24,748 bases of DNA, taken from the IMG/VR virus record IMGVR_UViG_3300020214_000115, positions 1 to 24,748 of that record; one strand, written 5' to 3'. Below are positions 8,856-18,855 of this stretch, piece by piece (the stretch's first letter is position 1; every line of letters starts with the position of its first letter). The position numbers and the translations under genes are program-made. The notes below the pieces were generated by a model. That model saw only the letters and a list, made by a program, of their open reading frames with translations. It did no database searches and was not told where the DNA came from. This DNA is from a virus.

Positions 8856-9443
8856 ATGACTATCGAAACTATCAAGGTAAGTGACATCAACTCAGCCAGT
8901 GTGACGCGCAACGCTCAGACAAGTGAATCCGTATCGGTACAGGGCGTATATAAGGCCGTGTGCTATGATGCGGAAGGAAAGATCAAGTGGGAAGATAACT
9001 TCCCTAATACCGTTACTACGGTAGGTAAGAATAATCTTCTTAACATTTATCTCGGGGCTAACTCCATTACGGCTGTTCCTGTCACCTGGTATCTTGGGCT
9101 TATCGTAGCAAATGGGTATTCTGGAATTTCCGCAGCGGATACTGCTGCATCACATGCTGGCTGGTTAGAATCTGGCGCTCAAGGCGGGGCTGCTCCCGGT
9201 TATAGCCAGGGTACCCGTCGAGCCGTCACTTTCTCCGCGGCCGCTTCTGGCGCAAAGGCCACATCTAATGCTGCAATCTTTTCAATTAGCTCAGCTGGTA
9301 CATTTAAGGGAGCTTTCCTGATAAACAATGCGACAAAGGCTGGCACAGGCGGTATTCTGTATTCGGCCGGGCTATTCACTGTCGGCGACAAGGTAGTTAC
9401 AGCATCGGATACACTAAATGTAACATACACGGCATCTGCTTAA
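8856..9443 (+). CDS. Small virion-associated protein of a widespread phage family
   Basis: The 195-residue product resembles a small structural protein I recognise from many unrelated tailed phages and prophages, whose exact role is not established. Seen here are VYKAVCYDAEGKIKWEDNFP, NTVTTVGKN (about residues 51-59), WYLGLI (78-83), AADTAASHAGWLE (93-105) and a beta-rich second half with FSISSAGTFKGAF and LNVTYTASA at the end. It is probably an all-beta decoration or fibre-associated protein. It is not part of the standard T4 gp7-gp8 order. It has flanking gaps (57 and 28 bases), its own TATAAATA, and GC-richer DNA than its neighbours (40 of 60 bases G+C at 9181-9240), all consistent with insertion as an independently expressed cassette. 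The first ~30 residues are Ser/Thr-rich and may attach it to the particle. Confidence 0.7.
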   Translation: MTIETIKVSDINSASVTRNAQTSESVSVQGVYKAVCYDAEGKIKWEDNFPNTVTTVGKNNLLNIYLGANSITAVPVTWYLGLIVANGYSGISAADTAASHAGWLESGAQGGAAPGYSQGTRRAVTFSAAASGAKATSNAAIFSISSAGTFKGAFLINNATKAGTGGILYSAGLFTVGDKVVTASDTLNVTYTASA

Positions 9444-9471
9444 TTTCATCAAATCATCATAGAGTATAGCT

Positions 9472-11061
9472 ATGCCTGGTATTATTACAAAACGATTTCG
9501 AATAAACAATGCCAAGCAATTTTTTGATGCAATAACTGCTGTCACAAAGAAATTATATATCTTCATCGGCCGCGTGACGCCTTATGCCAATGAAGCTGCG
9601 CCAACTACGCCAACCGATACATTTCAAAACACTCACTTTGATGGTTATCGCGACATGATTGCAATGAAACGAGTGCAGTCTTCCGACATATCGCAAGTAA
9701 TATCTAAATATTTATGGGCCAATAATACTGCTTATACTCAATATATCGACACCAGTGCGTCATTGTTTCCTACCTCAACATCAGTCTATTCGAATACTAC
9801 ATTCTACGTATTAACCGATGCTGATAACGTATATAAATGTATATACAATAATCGTGGTGGGCGATCAACCATAAAGCCTACTGGGACAAGTACGTCTATC
9901 ATAACTACAGCCGACAAATATCGCTGGAAATTTCTATACAACATAAGTGGAGCAGATAAAACTAAATTCTTTTCTACCTCATTTATTCCTGTAAAGACAC
10001 TAACAGCTAATAATGGAAGTGCTCAGTGGTCAGTTCAGCAGGCCGCATCAAATGGTGCAATACATAATATTCTAATTACAGCTAATGGAACAGGATATAT
10101 AACGACATCAAATACATTCTCGGCCGTATCAAATAGTACGACGATGGTGTTAAAGAATAATGCAAGTACTACCGATGACATTTATACACTATCGACTCTA
10201 TATATTTCTGCTGGATTAGGAGCTGGTCAGCTTCGTAAAATCGTGAACTATGTCGGATTAACCCGTACTGTAACAGTAAATACCGCTTTTACTCAAACAC
10301 CAAATACATCTTCTAGTTATATTGTAGGTCCAAACGTAATCATAAAAGGTGATTCTGGAGGCTCCAGCGCACAGCGCGCGACCGCATACGTTTCGAATGC
10401 TGCATTTGGGCAAATTCGAGATATCACGATGATAACCGAGGGTCTACACTATTCCACAGCTAACGTATCTATTTCGGCCAATTCATCTTATGGGTCAGGC
10501 TGTGTCGCCACACCAATAATATCGCCTAAGGGTGGGCACGGTAAAGATCCCGTACAAGAGCTTGGTGCAGTCAATGTTATGCTAAGTGTGCGCGTAACAG
10601 GAGCGGAATCCAATACATTTCCTACCAATAATGACTTTCGTATAATTGGTATAGTGAGCGATCCATTACTTCGTGGTGGCTCATCGGCTAATGCGTCAGT
10701 AATCGATCAGTGTAGCAGAATTACCGTCACGTCGCTTTCTGGCGATCTTACTTCCGATGAAATCATTACTGGTGGTACCAGCGGAGCTAAATCCAGGTTT
10801 GTACAATTTGCCAATACAAATAGTGCGCGAACAGCAGGTATAGTTCGTGTTATTCGAGTTGCCACAAATGGAACAGGTGGCACATATAGTGTAGGGGAAA
10901 CTGTCACTGGAAGTGTTTCGGGAAAAACTGCCACGGTAGCATCATTTACCAAGCCTGCCGTGAGAGAATTTACCGGAAACATCATATATACTGAGAACAG
11001 GACGTCTATCGCAAGAGCGCCCGAACAATTAGAGGACATTAAAATGGTTGTGAAATTCTAA
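9472..11061 (+). CDS. gp8: Baseplate wedge protein gp8 (extended form)
   Basis: gp8 dimers lie at the outer part of the wedge and link the gp6-gp7 core to gp10. The N-terminal ~200 residues carry the pattern of marine T4-like gp8: KQFFDAITAVTKKLYIFIGR, then DGYRDMIAMKRVQSSDIS, a YLWANNTAYTQY segment, and residues about 119-158 with VYKCIYNN, IKPTGTSTSIITTADKYRWK. T4 gp8 is 334 residues; this protein is 529 because of a beta-rich C-terminal extension with GTGY-type turns and Ser/Thr/Asn-rich strands, which may dock the giant protein that follows. The stop overlaps the next start as TAATG. The start at 9472 has only a weak ribosome site. Confidence 0.87.
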   Translation: MPGIITKRFRINNAKQFFDAITAVTKKLYIFIGRVTPYANEAAPTTPTDTFQNTHFDGYRDMIAMKRVQSSDISQVISKYLWANNTAYTQYIDTSASLFPTSTSVYSNTTFYVLTDADNVYKCIYNNRGGRSTIKPTGTSTSIITTADKYRWKFLYNISGADKTKFFSTSFIPVKTLTANNGSAQWSVQQAASNGAIHNILITANGTGYITTSNTFSAVSNSTTMVLKNNASTTDDIYTLSTLYISAGLGAGQLRKIVNYVGLTRTVTVNTAFTQTPNTSSSYIVGPNVIIKGDSGGSSAQRATAYVSNAAFGQIRDITMITEGLHYSTANVSISANSSYGSGCVATPIISPKGGHGKDPVQELGAVNVMLSVRVTGAESNTFPTNNDFRIIGIVSDPLLRGGSSANASVIDQCSRITVTSLSGDLTSDEIITGGTSGAKSRFVQFANTNSARTAGIVRVIRVATNGTGGTYSVGETVTGSVSGKTATVASFTKPAVREFTGNIIYTENRTSIARAPEQLEDIKMVVKF

Positions 11062-14000
11062 TGGCATCCATAGCAAATACCGCCACTCTCTCTACCAATC
11101 TGAATGTCGATCCTTACTATGATGATTTCAATGAGTCTAAGAATTTTCATCGAGTTCTGTTTAGACCGGGCTTGGCTGTGCAGGCGCGCGAGCTTACGCA
11201 GATGCAATCTATTCTTCAGAACCAGATTGATCGCTTCGCAGAGCATATATTCAAGGAAGGTAGCATCGTTCGTGGATGTGAACTAAATCTTGATCAGAGA
11301 TTTTATTATGTGAAGCTTCGCGATAAAAATTCTACAGGGTCTACGGTAAACGCGGCCGCGTTTTTAAATAAGACAGTTAAGGGAACAACGTCTGGTGTTC
11401 GTGCTATTGTTAATGCTACTACCGATGGCTCGCAAGCCAATACACCAAACTTTAAGTCATTATATGTAAAGTATACTGCCGCAAATACAAGTGGCGCAAA
11501 GTTTTTTGCTAATAATGAAATTCTAACAGCCACAGATGGATCAGGCATCACGGCCAATACAATTACGGCCGCTATGGGTGGCGCTACAGGTCACGGCAGT
11601 TCAATCACGATTGCCTCTGGTGTCGTGTTCGCGAAAGATCATTTCATTCGTGTCGATGAACAAACGCTAACTCTGGAGAGATATTCGGCTAATGCGACAT
11701 TCCGTATTGGTTTGGATATTAATGAGAGCATCGTATCCGACGTTGATGATACTACTCTACTCGATCCCGCAAGTGGCGCATTTAATTATGCTGCTCCAGG
11801 CGCAACTCGATTAAAGCTTGTGGCCACACTCGCCAAAAAAACAACTACAGAAAACACTGCGAATAATTTCATCGAACTTATGCAAATTAAGGGTGGTGTA
11901 GTTCAAAGTCAGTCCGACAAGCCTGAATATGCTGCAATCAAGGATTATATCGCTGGGCGTACATACGATGAATCGGGCAACTATATTGTTCACGGAATGA
12001 GTATTCGTCTGAGAGAACATCTATATAGTGCCAACAATCAAGGCACATTCACGGCCGCACAGGGCGGTAACACTAGTCTTATAACGATTGATATGCAGCC
12101 CGGCAAGGCTTACGTTCAGGGATATGATATTGAAACTTTAGTGACAAAACAACTTAATATTAAAAAAGGCATTGATTTTCAATCTCTAGAGCAGGTCAAG
12201 ACATTAATTGATTATGGTAATTACGTTATAGTCGATAACGTAGTTGGTGCATGGGATATCAATGGTCAGGATACAGTTACACTGCGCGGCCAACAGGCCA
12301 ATGCGATAAGCACTCGCTCATATTCGACAACCAATTATCCTGCTTCCTCCATTGGTACTGCCCGCGTGCGTGGGTTAGAATATTATTCGGGCACTCCTGG
12401 TCTTCCGTCCGCTCAATATAAGATGTATCTGACAGATATAAAAATGACGGCGGCCAACAAAAGTTTCGCTAATGTTCAATTTATTGGATTCTCAGCCGGT
12501 GGGTCAAGCGCGAACGGTAAAGCTGATATCGTTGGATCAAATGGACTTAATGCAAACACTACCGATCCCTCGTTCGATAGGGCAGTATTCAAGTTGCCCA
12601 CATTTGCAACGAAAAAACTACGTGATACATCAGGTAATATCGATACCGACTTTACCTTCTATAAATCATTCGATATATCGTTCGGTGCAACAGGCCAAGC
12701 CACTATAACTACGGGTGATAATTCGGAGCGTTTTGCCGGATCGGGCACATTAAGCGATTCCGCAACTAGGTCGAATTACTATATTATCTCACGGAGCTCG
12801 GCCAACACAAATACTCTCACCGGCACAGTAAGTGTAACGAGTGGTTCAAATACAGTAACTGGTTCTGGAACGGCATTTACAACGCAAGTAAACCCCGGCG
12901 ATCTGATTCGCATCGCTAATACTGGTACCACAAATTTTCTTGTGAGCGAAGTAACGAACGATACTTCACTGAAAGTGCTAAATGCTGCTGGTGTTACAAA
13001 GACGGGTATGCCGTTACACAAGAGATTTATACAGGGGCAAATTCTCGATCTTGGTGGCGTAGGTCGCGACGGCACGCGATCCATTACAGTTTCGGGTGCA
13101 CCCACGACTACTTCATTAATCGATTTAAATGAAACTCTTAATTCACCCTCAACGCTTACTGCTACTGCCATCGTCAAGCTTACCAAGGCGGATGGCCAAG
13201 AAGCAGCTAAAACTGTTGTTCGCGACAGATTAGTTCAGATTCGCATTGGTAATGCCGCTGCGGGAAATTCGTATGCAGGTAATACATCTGGACCATGGCC
13301 ACTAGGGCTATCCGATGGATTTAAACTTGTTTCGGTTCGCAAGCAAAGCGGAAGCAATTTCGCATCTGTATCTGCTGGGTCGGACGTAACGAATGACTTC
13401 ATTCTCGATAGCGGTATGCGCGATAACTTTTATGATCATGCCCGATTAGTTAAGAAGTCAGGTAGCGGTCTAACTATTTCTTCTGGTGATAGGCTTCTTG
13501 TTAAACTGGATCATTTCACTCATTCGTATTCGACAGGCGTAGGATATTTATCGGTAGATTCATATCCTGTAAACGATACAACGGCTGGATCAGATACGAC
13601 TAAAATCTTCACATATGAAATTCCCATATATACTTCGCCGTCAGATGGCAGGAGTTTTGATCTTCGCGATTCAATCGATGTACGACCACGCACGACTGAT
13701 ACTGCAAATAGCGTTACTACTCTGACTAATATATCGGTCAATCCATTGGTGTCAACATCATTCGATGAACCAAGTGGTGGTCTACATTTCTCTCCACCTC
13801 AAGAAGATTTGACGGCTGATCTTGACTATTATCTTGAGCGTAAGGATCTTATTGTTCTGGACAAGACTGGTTCGCTCCGTTCAATATCCGGTATGCCTTC
13901 ACTATTTCCACGCGCGCAGCCGGCGCCAGCCGAGGGCATTGTTCTGGCCGAAGTGAGTCTTGCTCCATATCCGTCACTTCCGTCTGAAATTGCGCGGCGA

Positions 14001-17000
14001 GTGGGCAGGCCTGATATGTCAAACGGTGTTTATCCTGTGAAGAATTCACGCTTTACAATGCGTGACATAGGCGTTATTAAGGATCGTGTAGACAATCTTG
14101 AATATTATACTTCTCTATCTCTTCTTGAAAACGATGCCAAGTCATTGATCGTTCAAGATGAAAATGGGCTAGATCGATTCAAGAACGGAATTTTAGTCGA
14201 TTCGTTTACCGGTCACAAGATCGGTAACGTATATGATTCCGATTACAAGATTGCAATCGATCCTTCGAAGGGTGAAGCTCGGCCTCCGTTTGCCATAAAC
14301 AACGTAGAACTATTTTACCATGCTGCGAATTCATCGAATGTCGTTCGCACAAATGTTACCGCCGATGGTATTTCTCGCGATCAGACAGTATTGATTAGTA
14401 ATTCACAAATTCTGTTCTCAAATAATGAAACTCTAACATCTGGTGCAAGCACGGCCAACCTTCGATATCAGGTAGACAACAAATTGTATATCGAAGCAGC
14501 TACCGGCAACTTTGCTGCGGCCGCTTCTGTAGTTGGCGGTACTAGCGGCAAAACAGCTACTATCAGTAGCACTATTACAACGACTGTTGGCGATCTGTTG
14601 ACTCTTCCATATACTCATGAAATTCTCGTAGATCAGAAATATGCAACTACTACTCGCAACGCGGCTGGAGCTTTCTACAATTGGGCTGGCGTGCTAGTTC
14701 TTGACCCAGCCGAAGATTATTGGGTAGATACGACGATTGCTCCTGCCGTTCAGGTTAATTTCGATTTAAATACAGATAATTGGTTGCATCTGGCCAATTC
14801 ATGGCAGACACAATGGGGCGCATGGAACACAGTATGGACAGGTACGAGACCTAGTGGAGCAACTTCGACTAGTACTTCAGGTGTATATGCGTCGGGCCAA
14901 CAGCTCCTGCAGGACTTCACCGTATCCAATGAAATGGTGACTACTACTGGCTTAAGCCGAACTGGTATCATACCAACAATTACAGTGCAGAATACAACAC
15001 AGTCTTTGGGTAATACTCTCCGTGATGTGAATCTACAGCCCTACATGCGCTCGCGTGTCATTCGATTTACAGCCCATGCAGTAAAGCCAAGCACACGATT
15101 ATACGCATTCTTCGATGGTACGAATGTGTCCAATTACGTGACGCCGACCAACTCTTCGTTTGCAAACACAGCAAACGAGGGCGGTATTCTAACAAGCGAT
15201 AGCACAGGCAGATTATACGGTATGTTCCGTATACCAAATGATAGCGCGCTTCGATTCAATACAGGATCGCGCAATCTGCGCTTTACGGATAATCCTTCGA
15301 ACGCTCAGAGTCTGGGGCTTCTTACAACTTCGGCCGAAGCTACATATACAGCCCAGGGTCTTTCTACTACAGCGCAAGACACAATTGTTGCGACAAGATA
15401 TCCTGTAATCTCTCAGACAACAACGACAGAGACGACAACTACGACAACAAGTAATTGGATTCAAGTCGGTGGCGGCACAAATGTTGTCGGCACTATACCT
15501 GATCCGGTGCCGATACAGGTCGCCGCGGCGACCATCGAAGTGGAGATTCCACCGTCGGCCCCCGTCGCGGAGGCCTTGGCGCCGGCGATCCCGACGGACG
15601 AGTCCGGCAACCCTCTACGGGTCAACAACGATCCCGGCGGTAATGCCGCCGCCGACATCGATCCCATATCCCAGACATTTCTTGTCAATACTGTGCAATC
15701 GTCCAGAATATCTGGCACAGGCGCGTTCATCACCAAAGTCGATCTATTCTTCTCGACAAAGGATCCGACTCTACCAGTCACCGTGGAAATTAGAGAAGTC
15801 GATCCGGTTACTGGGCATCAAACATTGCGTAGAGTTCCCTATGGTCAGGCTATTGTAGCATCGTCTCTTGTCAATACAAGCACCGATGGCAGCAAACCCA
15901 CACCGTTCTACTTCCCTTCGCCAGTATATCTTTTGAATAATCGTTCATATGCAATCGTAGTCATTCCCGGCGCAACAAATCCTAATTATCGTGTATTCAC
16001 GGCTCGAATTGGCGAAAACGATTTGCTGACGGGCAACAGAATTACAGCCCAGCCCGCATCCGGTACGATGTTTATTTCCTCAGATGATCGTACCTACAGC
16101 GCAGTTCAAGAAGAGGATATGAAGTATCGCCTGTATATGGCCAAATTTAACAAGTCCTTGGTTGGTAGTATTGTGGTCAAAAATGAAAATCGCGATTATC
16201 TGACTGTAGCAAATCAATCGGCCGCACTTCATAAGATTGGTGAACAAGTTCACGGGATAACTCTTCTTCATGGTACATTTGCAAATACAAAAACCCTAAG
16301 CGTTGCAAACAATACGACATTTGCACAGGGCATGGTATCTGGTGCCACTGGTATAGTTACCTCGTTTTCGGCCAACACGGTTACTGTTCGCGATGTTACC
16401 ACGGCTGTTAAATTCAAGGGCAAAGAGAGAATTCGTATACGTACAAACAACGCAACGAGCGGCGGTATTGTCGGTAATTCGACAGGCGTTATAATATCGG
16501 CCACTACTCCAATTGGCTTTGTTACCTACTACGATGCGGTGAACTACGCAAATACTCACCTGCATCTTTCTAACACATCATTTATAAACAGCGGTGCCGC
16601 GTGTACTTCCAATCGTATGTTCACGAACAATACATTTATACGTGGGCAGTCAAACGGATATACCGCACGAATCGTTGCAATGAATAGACTTCAGGGAGAT
16701 ATATTTAAGTTTACAACTGATTATCTACAACCATCAAATACTACTATCTCTTCAAGTGCCAAGATGGCTTTATCTAACTCGTCACGCGATACGTCATATG
16801 TCTCTATCAATATTAATGAAGACACCGAACTGAATGTGCCTCGCTTTATTCTATCGCGGTCAGTAGAGTCTAATACCAGTGCCAGTAGTAGTTCATTCGC
16901 ATCATCTCGGTCGGCCGAGTTCAAAATCGCGATTAAGTCTACTAGCGATTTGTCAAGCCCGGCCTTTGATTTGCGCCGTACTTCACTTTGCCTGATAGAA

Positions 17001-17513
17001 AATCTTATCAACTCCAATAATGCTATTGGGTCAAGTGAAGACGGCATTAAGACTGGCGGTAATGCAAAGGCTAAATATATTAGCCGGCGCGTAACACTGG
17101 CTGATGGACAAGATGCCGAAGACCTTCGTGTATATGTAACAGCATATAAGCCAAGTGGCGCAGGAGTGCATGTTTATTATAAGGCTCTGAATAGAGAAGA
17201 CAGCGATACTTTCTCTGATTCTAGCTGGATACCAATGACTCCTGTAACAGACGCTGGTTTCACAAGCACTGCGCGGTATTCATCCAGTGAGGATACAGAG
17301 GATTTTCTAGAGCTGGCCTATAAGATAGATTCATATTCAAATACACACAAGTCAGGAGCCAATACGACAAGTGGTATTATGGAATATCGCAATACACTGG
17401 GCGCACGATATACGGGCTTCAAGTATTTCGCAATCAAGATTGTTCTAACGCATACTACAAGCACACGGCCGCCACGTATTCGCGATTTCCGCGCAATCGC
17501 ACTACAGATTTAA
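11061..17513 (+). CDS. Giant DUF4815-type baseplate/fibre-connector protein (gp10-like)
   Basis: At 2150 residues this is the largest gene here. It is of the DUF4815 kind found after gp8 in marine T4-like phages, often named gp10, and probably forms the peripheral structure joining wedge and fibres. Seen: residues about 15-60, DPYYDDFNESKNFHRVLFRP and VQARELTQMQSILQNQIDRF; about 310-380, AGRTYDESGNYIVHGMSIRL and MQPGKAYVQGYDIE; about 930-1060, LDYYLERKDLIVLDKTG, FTMRDIGVIKDRVDNLEYYT and LVDSFTGHKIGNVYDSDYKI. A second conserved block starts near residue 1532 (DPISQTFLVN, then ITKVDLFFSTKDPTLPVTVE). The C-terminal ~500 residues are beta-rich with a final strand block similar to jelly-roll receptor-side domains. 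The linker at about 1480-1530 is encoded by a GC-rich patch (15500-15665). Product and position are confident; the exact role is by family. Confidence 0.85.
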   Translation: MASIANTATLSTNLNVDPYYDDFNESKNFHRVLFRPGLAVQARELTQMQSILQNQIDRFAEHIFKEGSIVRGCELNLDQRFYYVKLRDKNSTGSTVNAAAFLNKTVKGTTSGVRAIVNATTDGSQANTPNFKSLYVKYTAANTSGAKFFANNEILTATDGSGITANTITAAMGGATGHGSSITIASGVVFAKDHFIRVDEQTLTLERYSANATFRIGLDINESIVSDVDDTTLLDPASGAFNYAAPGATRLKLVATLAKKTTTENTANNFIELMQIKGGVVQSQSDKPEYAAIKDYIAGRTYDESGNYIVHGMSIRLREHLYSANNQGTFTAAQGGNTSLITIDMQPGKAYVQGYDIETLVTKQLNIKKGIDFQSLEQVKTLIDYGNYVIVDNVVGAWDINGQDTVTLRGQQANAISTRSYSTTNYPASSIGTARVRGLEYYSGTPGLPSAQYKMYLTDIKMTAANKSFANVQFIGFSAGGSSANGKADIVGSNGLNANTTDPSFDRAVFKLPTFATKKLRDTSGNIDTDFTFYKSFDISFGATGQATITTGDNSERFAGSGTLSDSATRSNYYIISRSSANTNTLTGTVSVTSGSNTVTGSGTAFTTQVNPGDLIRIANTGTTNFLVSEVTNDTSLKVLNAAGVTKTGMPLHKRFIQGQILDLGGVGRDGTRSITVSGAPTTTSLIDLNETLNSPSTLTATAIVKLTKADGQEAAKTVVRDRLVQIRIGNAAAGNSYAGNTSGPWPLGLSDGFKLVSVRKQSGSNFASVSAGSDVTNDFILDSGMRDNFYDHARLVKKSGSGLTISSGDRLLVKLDHFTHSYSTGVGYLSVDSYPVNDTTAGSDTTKIFTYEIPIYTSPSDGRSFDLRDSIDVRPRTTDTANSVTTLTNISVNPLVSTSFDEPSGGLHFSPPQEDLTADLDYYLERKDLIVLDKTGSLRSISGMPSLFPRAQPAPAEGIVLAEVSLAPYPSLPSEIARRVGRPDMSNGVYPVKNSRFTMRDIGVIKDRVDNLEYYTSLSLLENDAKSLIVQDENGLDRFKNGILVDSFTGHKIGNVYDSDYKIAIDPSKGEARPPFAINNVELFYHAANSSNVVRTNVTADGISRDQTVLISNSQILFSNNETLTSGASTANLRYQVDNKLYIEAATGNFAAAASVVGGTSGKTATISSTITTTVGDLLTLPYTHEILVDQKYATTTRNAAGAFYNWAGVLVLDPAEDYWVDTTIAPAVQVNFDLNTDNWLHLANSWQTQWGAWNTVWTGTRPSGATSTSTSGVYASGQQLLQDFTVSNEMVTTTGLSRTGIIPTITVQNTTQSLGNTLRDVNLQPYMRSRVIRFTAHAVKPSTRLYAFFDGTNVSNYVTPTNSSFANTANEGGILTSDSTGRLYGMFRIPNDSALRFNTGSRNLRFTDNPSNAQSLGLLTTSAEATYTAQGLSTTAQDTIVATRYPVISQTTTTETTTTTTSNWIQVGGGTNVVGTIPDPVPIQVAAATIEVEIPPSAPVAEALAPAIPTDESGNPLRVNNDPGGNAAADIDPISQTFLVNTVQSSRISGTGAFITKVDLFFSTKDPTLPVTVEIREVDPVTGHQTLRRVPYGQAIVASSLVNTSTDGSKPTPFYFPSPVYLLNNRSYAIVVIPGATNPNYRVFTARIGENDLLTGNRITAQPASGTMFISSDDRTYSAVQEEDMKYRLYMAKFNKSLVGSIVVKNENRDYLTVANQSAALHKIGEQVHGITLLHGTFANTKTLSVANNTTFAQGMVSGATGIVTSFSANTVTVRDVTTAVKFKGKERIRIRTNNATSGGIVGNSTGVIISATTPIGFVTYYDAVNYANTHLHLSNTSFINSGAACTSNRMFTNNTFIRGQSNGYTARIVAMNRLQGDIFKFTTDYLQPSNTTISSSAKMALSNSSRDTSYVSININEDTELNVPRFILSRSVESNTSASSSSFASSRSAEFKIAIKSTSDLSSPAFDLRRTSLCLIENLINSNNAIGSSEDGIKTGGNAKAKYISRRVTLADGQDAEDLRVYVTAYKPSGAGVHVYYKALNREDSDTFSDSSWIPMTPVTDAGFTSTARYSSSEDTEDFLELAYKIDSYSNTHKSGANTTSGIMEYRNTLGARYTGFKYFAIKIVLTHTTSTRPPRIRDFRAIALQI
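15500..15665 (+). other. GC-rich island inside the DUF4815 gene
   Basis: Within an otherwise AT-rich gene, about 165 bases jump to high G+C: 45 of 60 bases at 15541-15600, against 24 of 60 at 15361-15420. The stretch codes a Pro/Ala/Glu linker (VEIPPSAPVAEALAPAIPTD) between the beta-rich middle and the conserved DPISQTFLVN block. Codons there end mostly in C or G, unlike the rest of the gene. Boundaries are by eye. Confidence 0.7.
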
Positions 17514-17514
17514 C

Positions 17515-17730
17515 ATGTATACAAAAGTGAAAGATGCGCCTGGTTTTGTTCGAGGAGAAAACTCCGCTATATTATCGACAGATGTGGCGAGTTTAACTTC
17601 ATATAAAAAACGGCGCGATCAGCTTAATGAAATGAGAGCTGCTGTACATGATATAAATAACATGAAGATAGAATTAAATGAAATAAAATCCATGTTGCAA
17701 ACAATTATCGGAAAAATACAAAATGGCTAA
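17515..17730 (+). CDS. Small coiled-coil protein between giant connector and fibres
   Basis: The 71-residue product starts MYTKVKDAPGFVRGENSAIL and ends with a strongly helical heptad-like segment (residues about 30-68: hydrophobic I, L and M spaced between charged residues, for example MKIELNEIKSMLQTIIGKI). The N-terminal pattern KVKD-x-PGFVR-x-x-x-x-AIL-x-TD resembles short conserved proteins in structural clusters of T4-like marine phages; their function is unknown to me. It starts one base after the giant gene and overlaps the first fibre gene by eight bases, so it is probably translated with them. It may be a fibre attachment or assembly factor. Expression is likely; function is a guess. 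Confidence 0.6.
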   Translation: MYTKVKDAPGFVRGENSAILSTDVASLTSYKKRRDQLNEMRAAVHDINNMKIELNEIKSMLQTIIGKIQNG

Positions 17731-18847
17731 AATTGCCAACGTAGCATTGACCAATACATTTGATACATGGCGTATTACGTCAAATAAAGCATTTGATCGG
17801 CTAAGTCAGTTTGCAATAAACAATTCATCGCTATATGCAAATACAGTTACAGCTAATAACAACCTCAATGCATTAAAAAATGCCACGATTACAAAGAATC
17901 TAACTGTATCTGGTAATACATCCACTAATAAAGCAACTGTTACATCATCATTAACTGTATCTGGTAATACAACATTAGGCGCTGCTGGTAAGACGATTAC
18001 ATCTACCGGTGTTCTAGCTCATACTGGCAATCTAACTGTATCAGGCAATACATCCACTAATAAAGCAACTGTTACATCATCATTAACTGTATCTGGTAAT
18101 ACAACATTAGGCGCTGCTGGTAAGACGATTACATCTACCGGTGTTCTAGCTCATACTGGCAATCTAACTGTATCAGGCAATACATCCACTAATAAAGCAA
18201 CTGTTACATCATCATTAACTGTATCTGGTAATACAACATTAGGCGCTGCTGGTAAGACGATTACATCCACAGGTGCTGCTGCTCATACTGGCACTAAAAC
18301 AATATCAACAAATCTAACAGTATCTGGTAATACATCCACCAATAAAGCAACTGTTACATCGGCTCTAACAGTATCAGGTAATACAACATTAGGTGCTGCT
18401 GCTAAAACAATTACAACGACTGGTCTTCTGGGCCATACTGGTCGAGCCACTATTAGTACGAATCTAACTGTATCTGGTAATACGACGCTGGGTGCTGCGG
18501 GTAAGACAATTACAACGACAGGTGATCTATCCCACACCGGTGATATTACTGCATCTGGTGATATCACATCGAATTCGGATCTGGCATTTAAGTCTAACGT
18601 CGAAATAATTACCAATGCTCTCGACAAATTAAGTAACATCAAAGGTATTACATTCAATAGCGATGGTGTTTTGCGCCGTCGGACAGGAGTTATAGCTCAG
18701 GACGTACAGACGGTGTTGCCCGAAGCTATTCATACTAATTCCGATGGTCATCTATCTGTTGCATATGGCAATATGATCGGACTTTTAGTGGAAGCCATCA
18801 AGGAACTGGATAAAAAAATCAAGAATATTACTGAATCAAATGGATAA
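17723..18847 (+). CDS. Tail fibre A with S74 (endosialidase-type) intramolecular chaperone
   Basis: This is the first of three paralogous fibre proteins. Residues 1-55 are the shared N-terminal domain (RLSQFAINNSSLYANTVTAN, NNLNALKNATITKN), presumably the virion attachment part. Residues about 58-280 are Thr/Ser/Gly-rich repeats (LTVSGNTTLGAAGKTITSTG) forming a long beta-structured shaft, including three nearly identical 44-residue units. Residues about 284-374 are a peptidase S74 domain: SDLAFKSNVEIITNALDKL, then GVIAQDVQTVLPEAI and a C-terminal helix LLVEAIKELDKKIKNITES. In this family the chaperone trimerises the fibre and cleaves itself off at the Ser that begins the domain, here S285 (base 18575). 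No enzyme domain for host polysaccharide is visible. It overlaps the previous gene by eight bases. Confidence 0.9.
   Translation: MAKIANVALTNTFDTWRITSNKAFDRLSQFAINNSSLYANTVTANNNLNALKNATITKNLTVSGNTSTNKATVTSSLTVSGNTTLGAAGKTITSTGVLAHTGNLTVSGNTSTNKATVTSSLTVSGNTTLGAAGKTITSTGVLAHTGNLTVSGNTSTNKATVTSSLTVSGNTTLGAAGKTITSTGAAAHTGTKTISTNLTVSGNTSTNKATVTSALTVSGNTTLGAAAKTITTTGLLGHTGRATISTNLTVSGNTTLGAAGKTITTTGDLSHTGDITASGDITSNSDLAFKSNVEIITNALDKLSNIKGITFNSDGVLRRRTGVIAQDVQTVLPEAIHTNSDGHLSVAYGNMIGLLVEAIKELDKKIKNITESNG
17897..18292 (+). repeat. Three 132-bp tandem repeats in fibre A
   Basis: Units start at 17897, 18029 and 18161, each coding 44 residues. Units 1 and 2 are nearly identical, differing for example by TCTGGT versus TCAGGC; unit 3 diverges only near its end (GTTCTA replaced by GCTGCT). 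Further diverged copies follow to about 18540. Parts of the unit recur in fibres B and C, so this DNA is a strong substrate for homologous recombination. Confidence 0.95.
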
Positions 18848-18855
18848 AACGAATA

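Noticed and set aside
17897-18540. CRISPR-like array
   Set aside because: Repeats are contiguous, in frame and coding, with no variable spacers.
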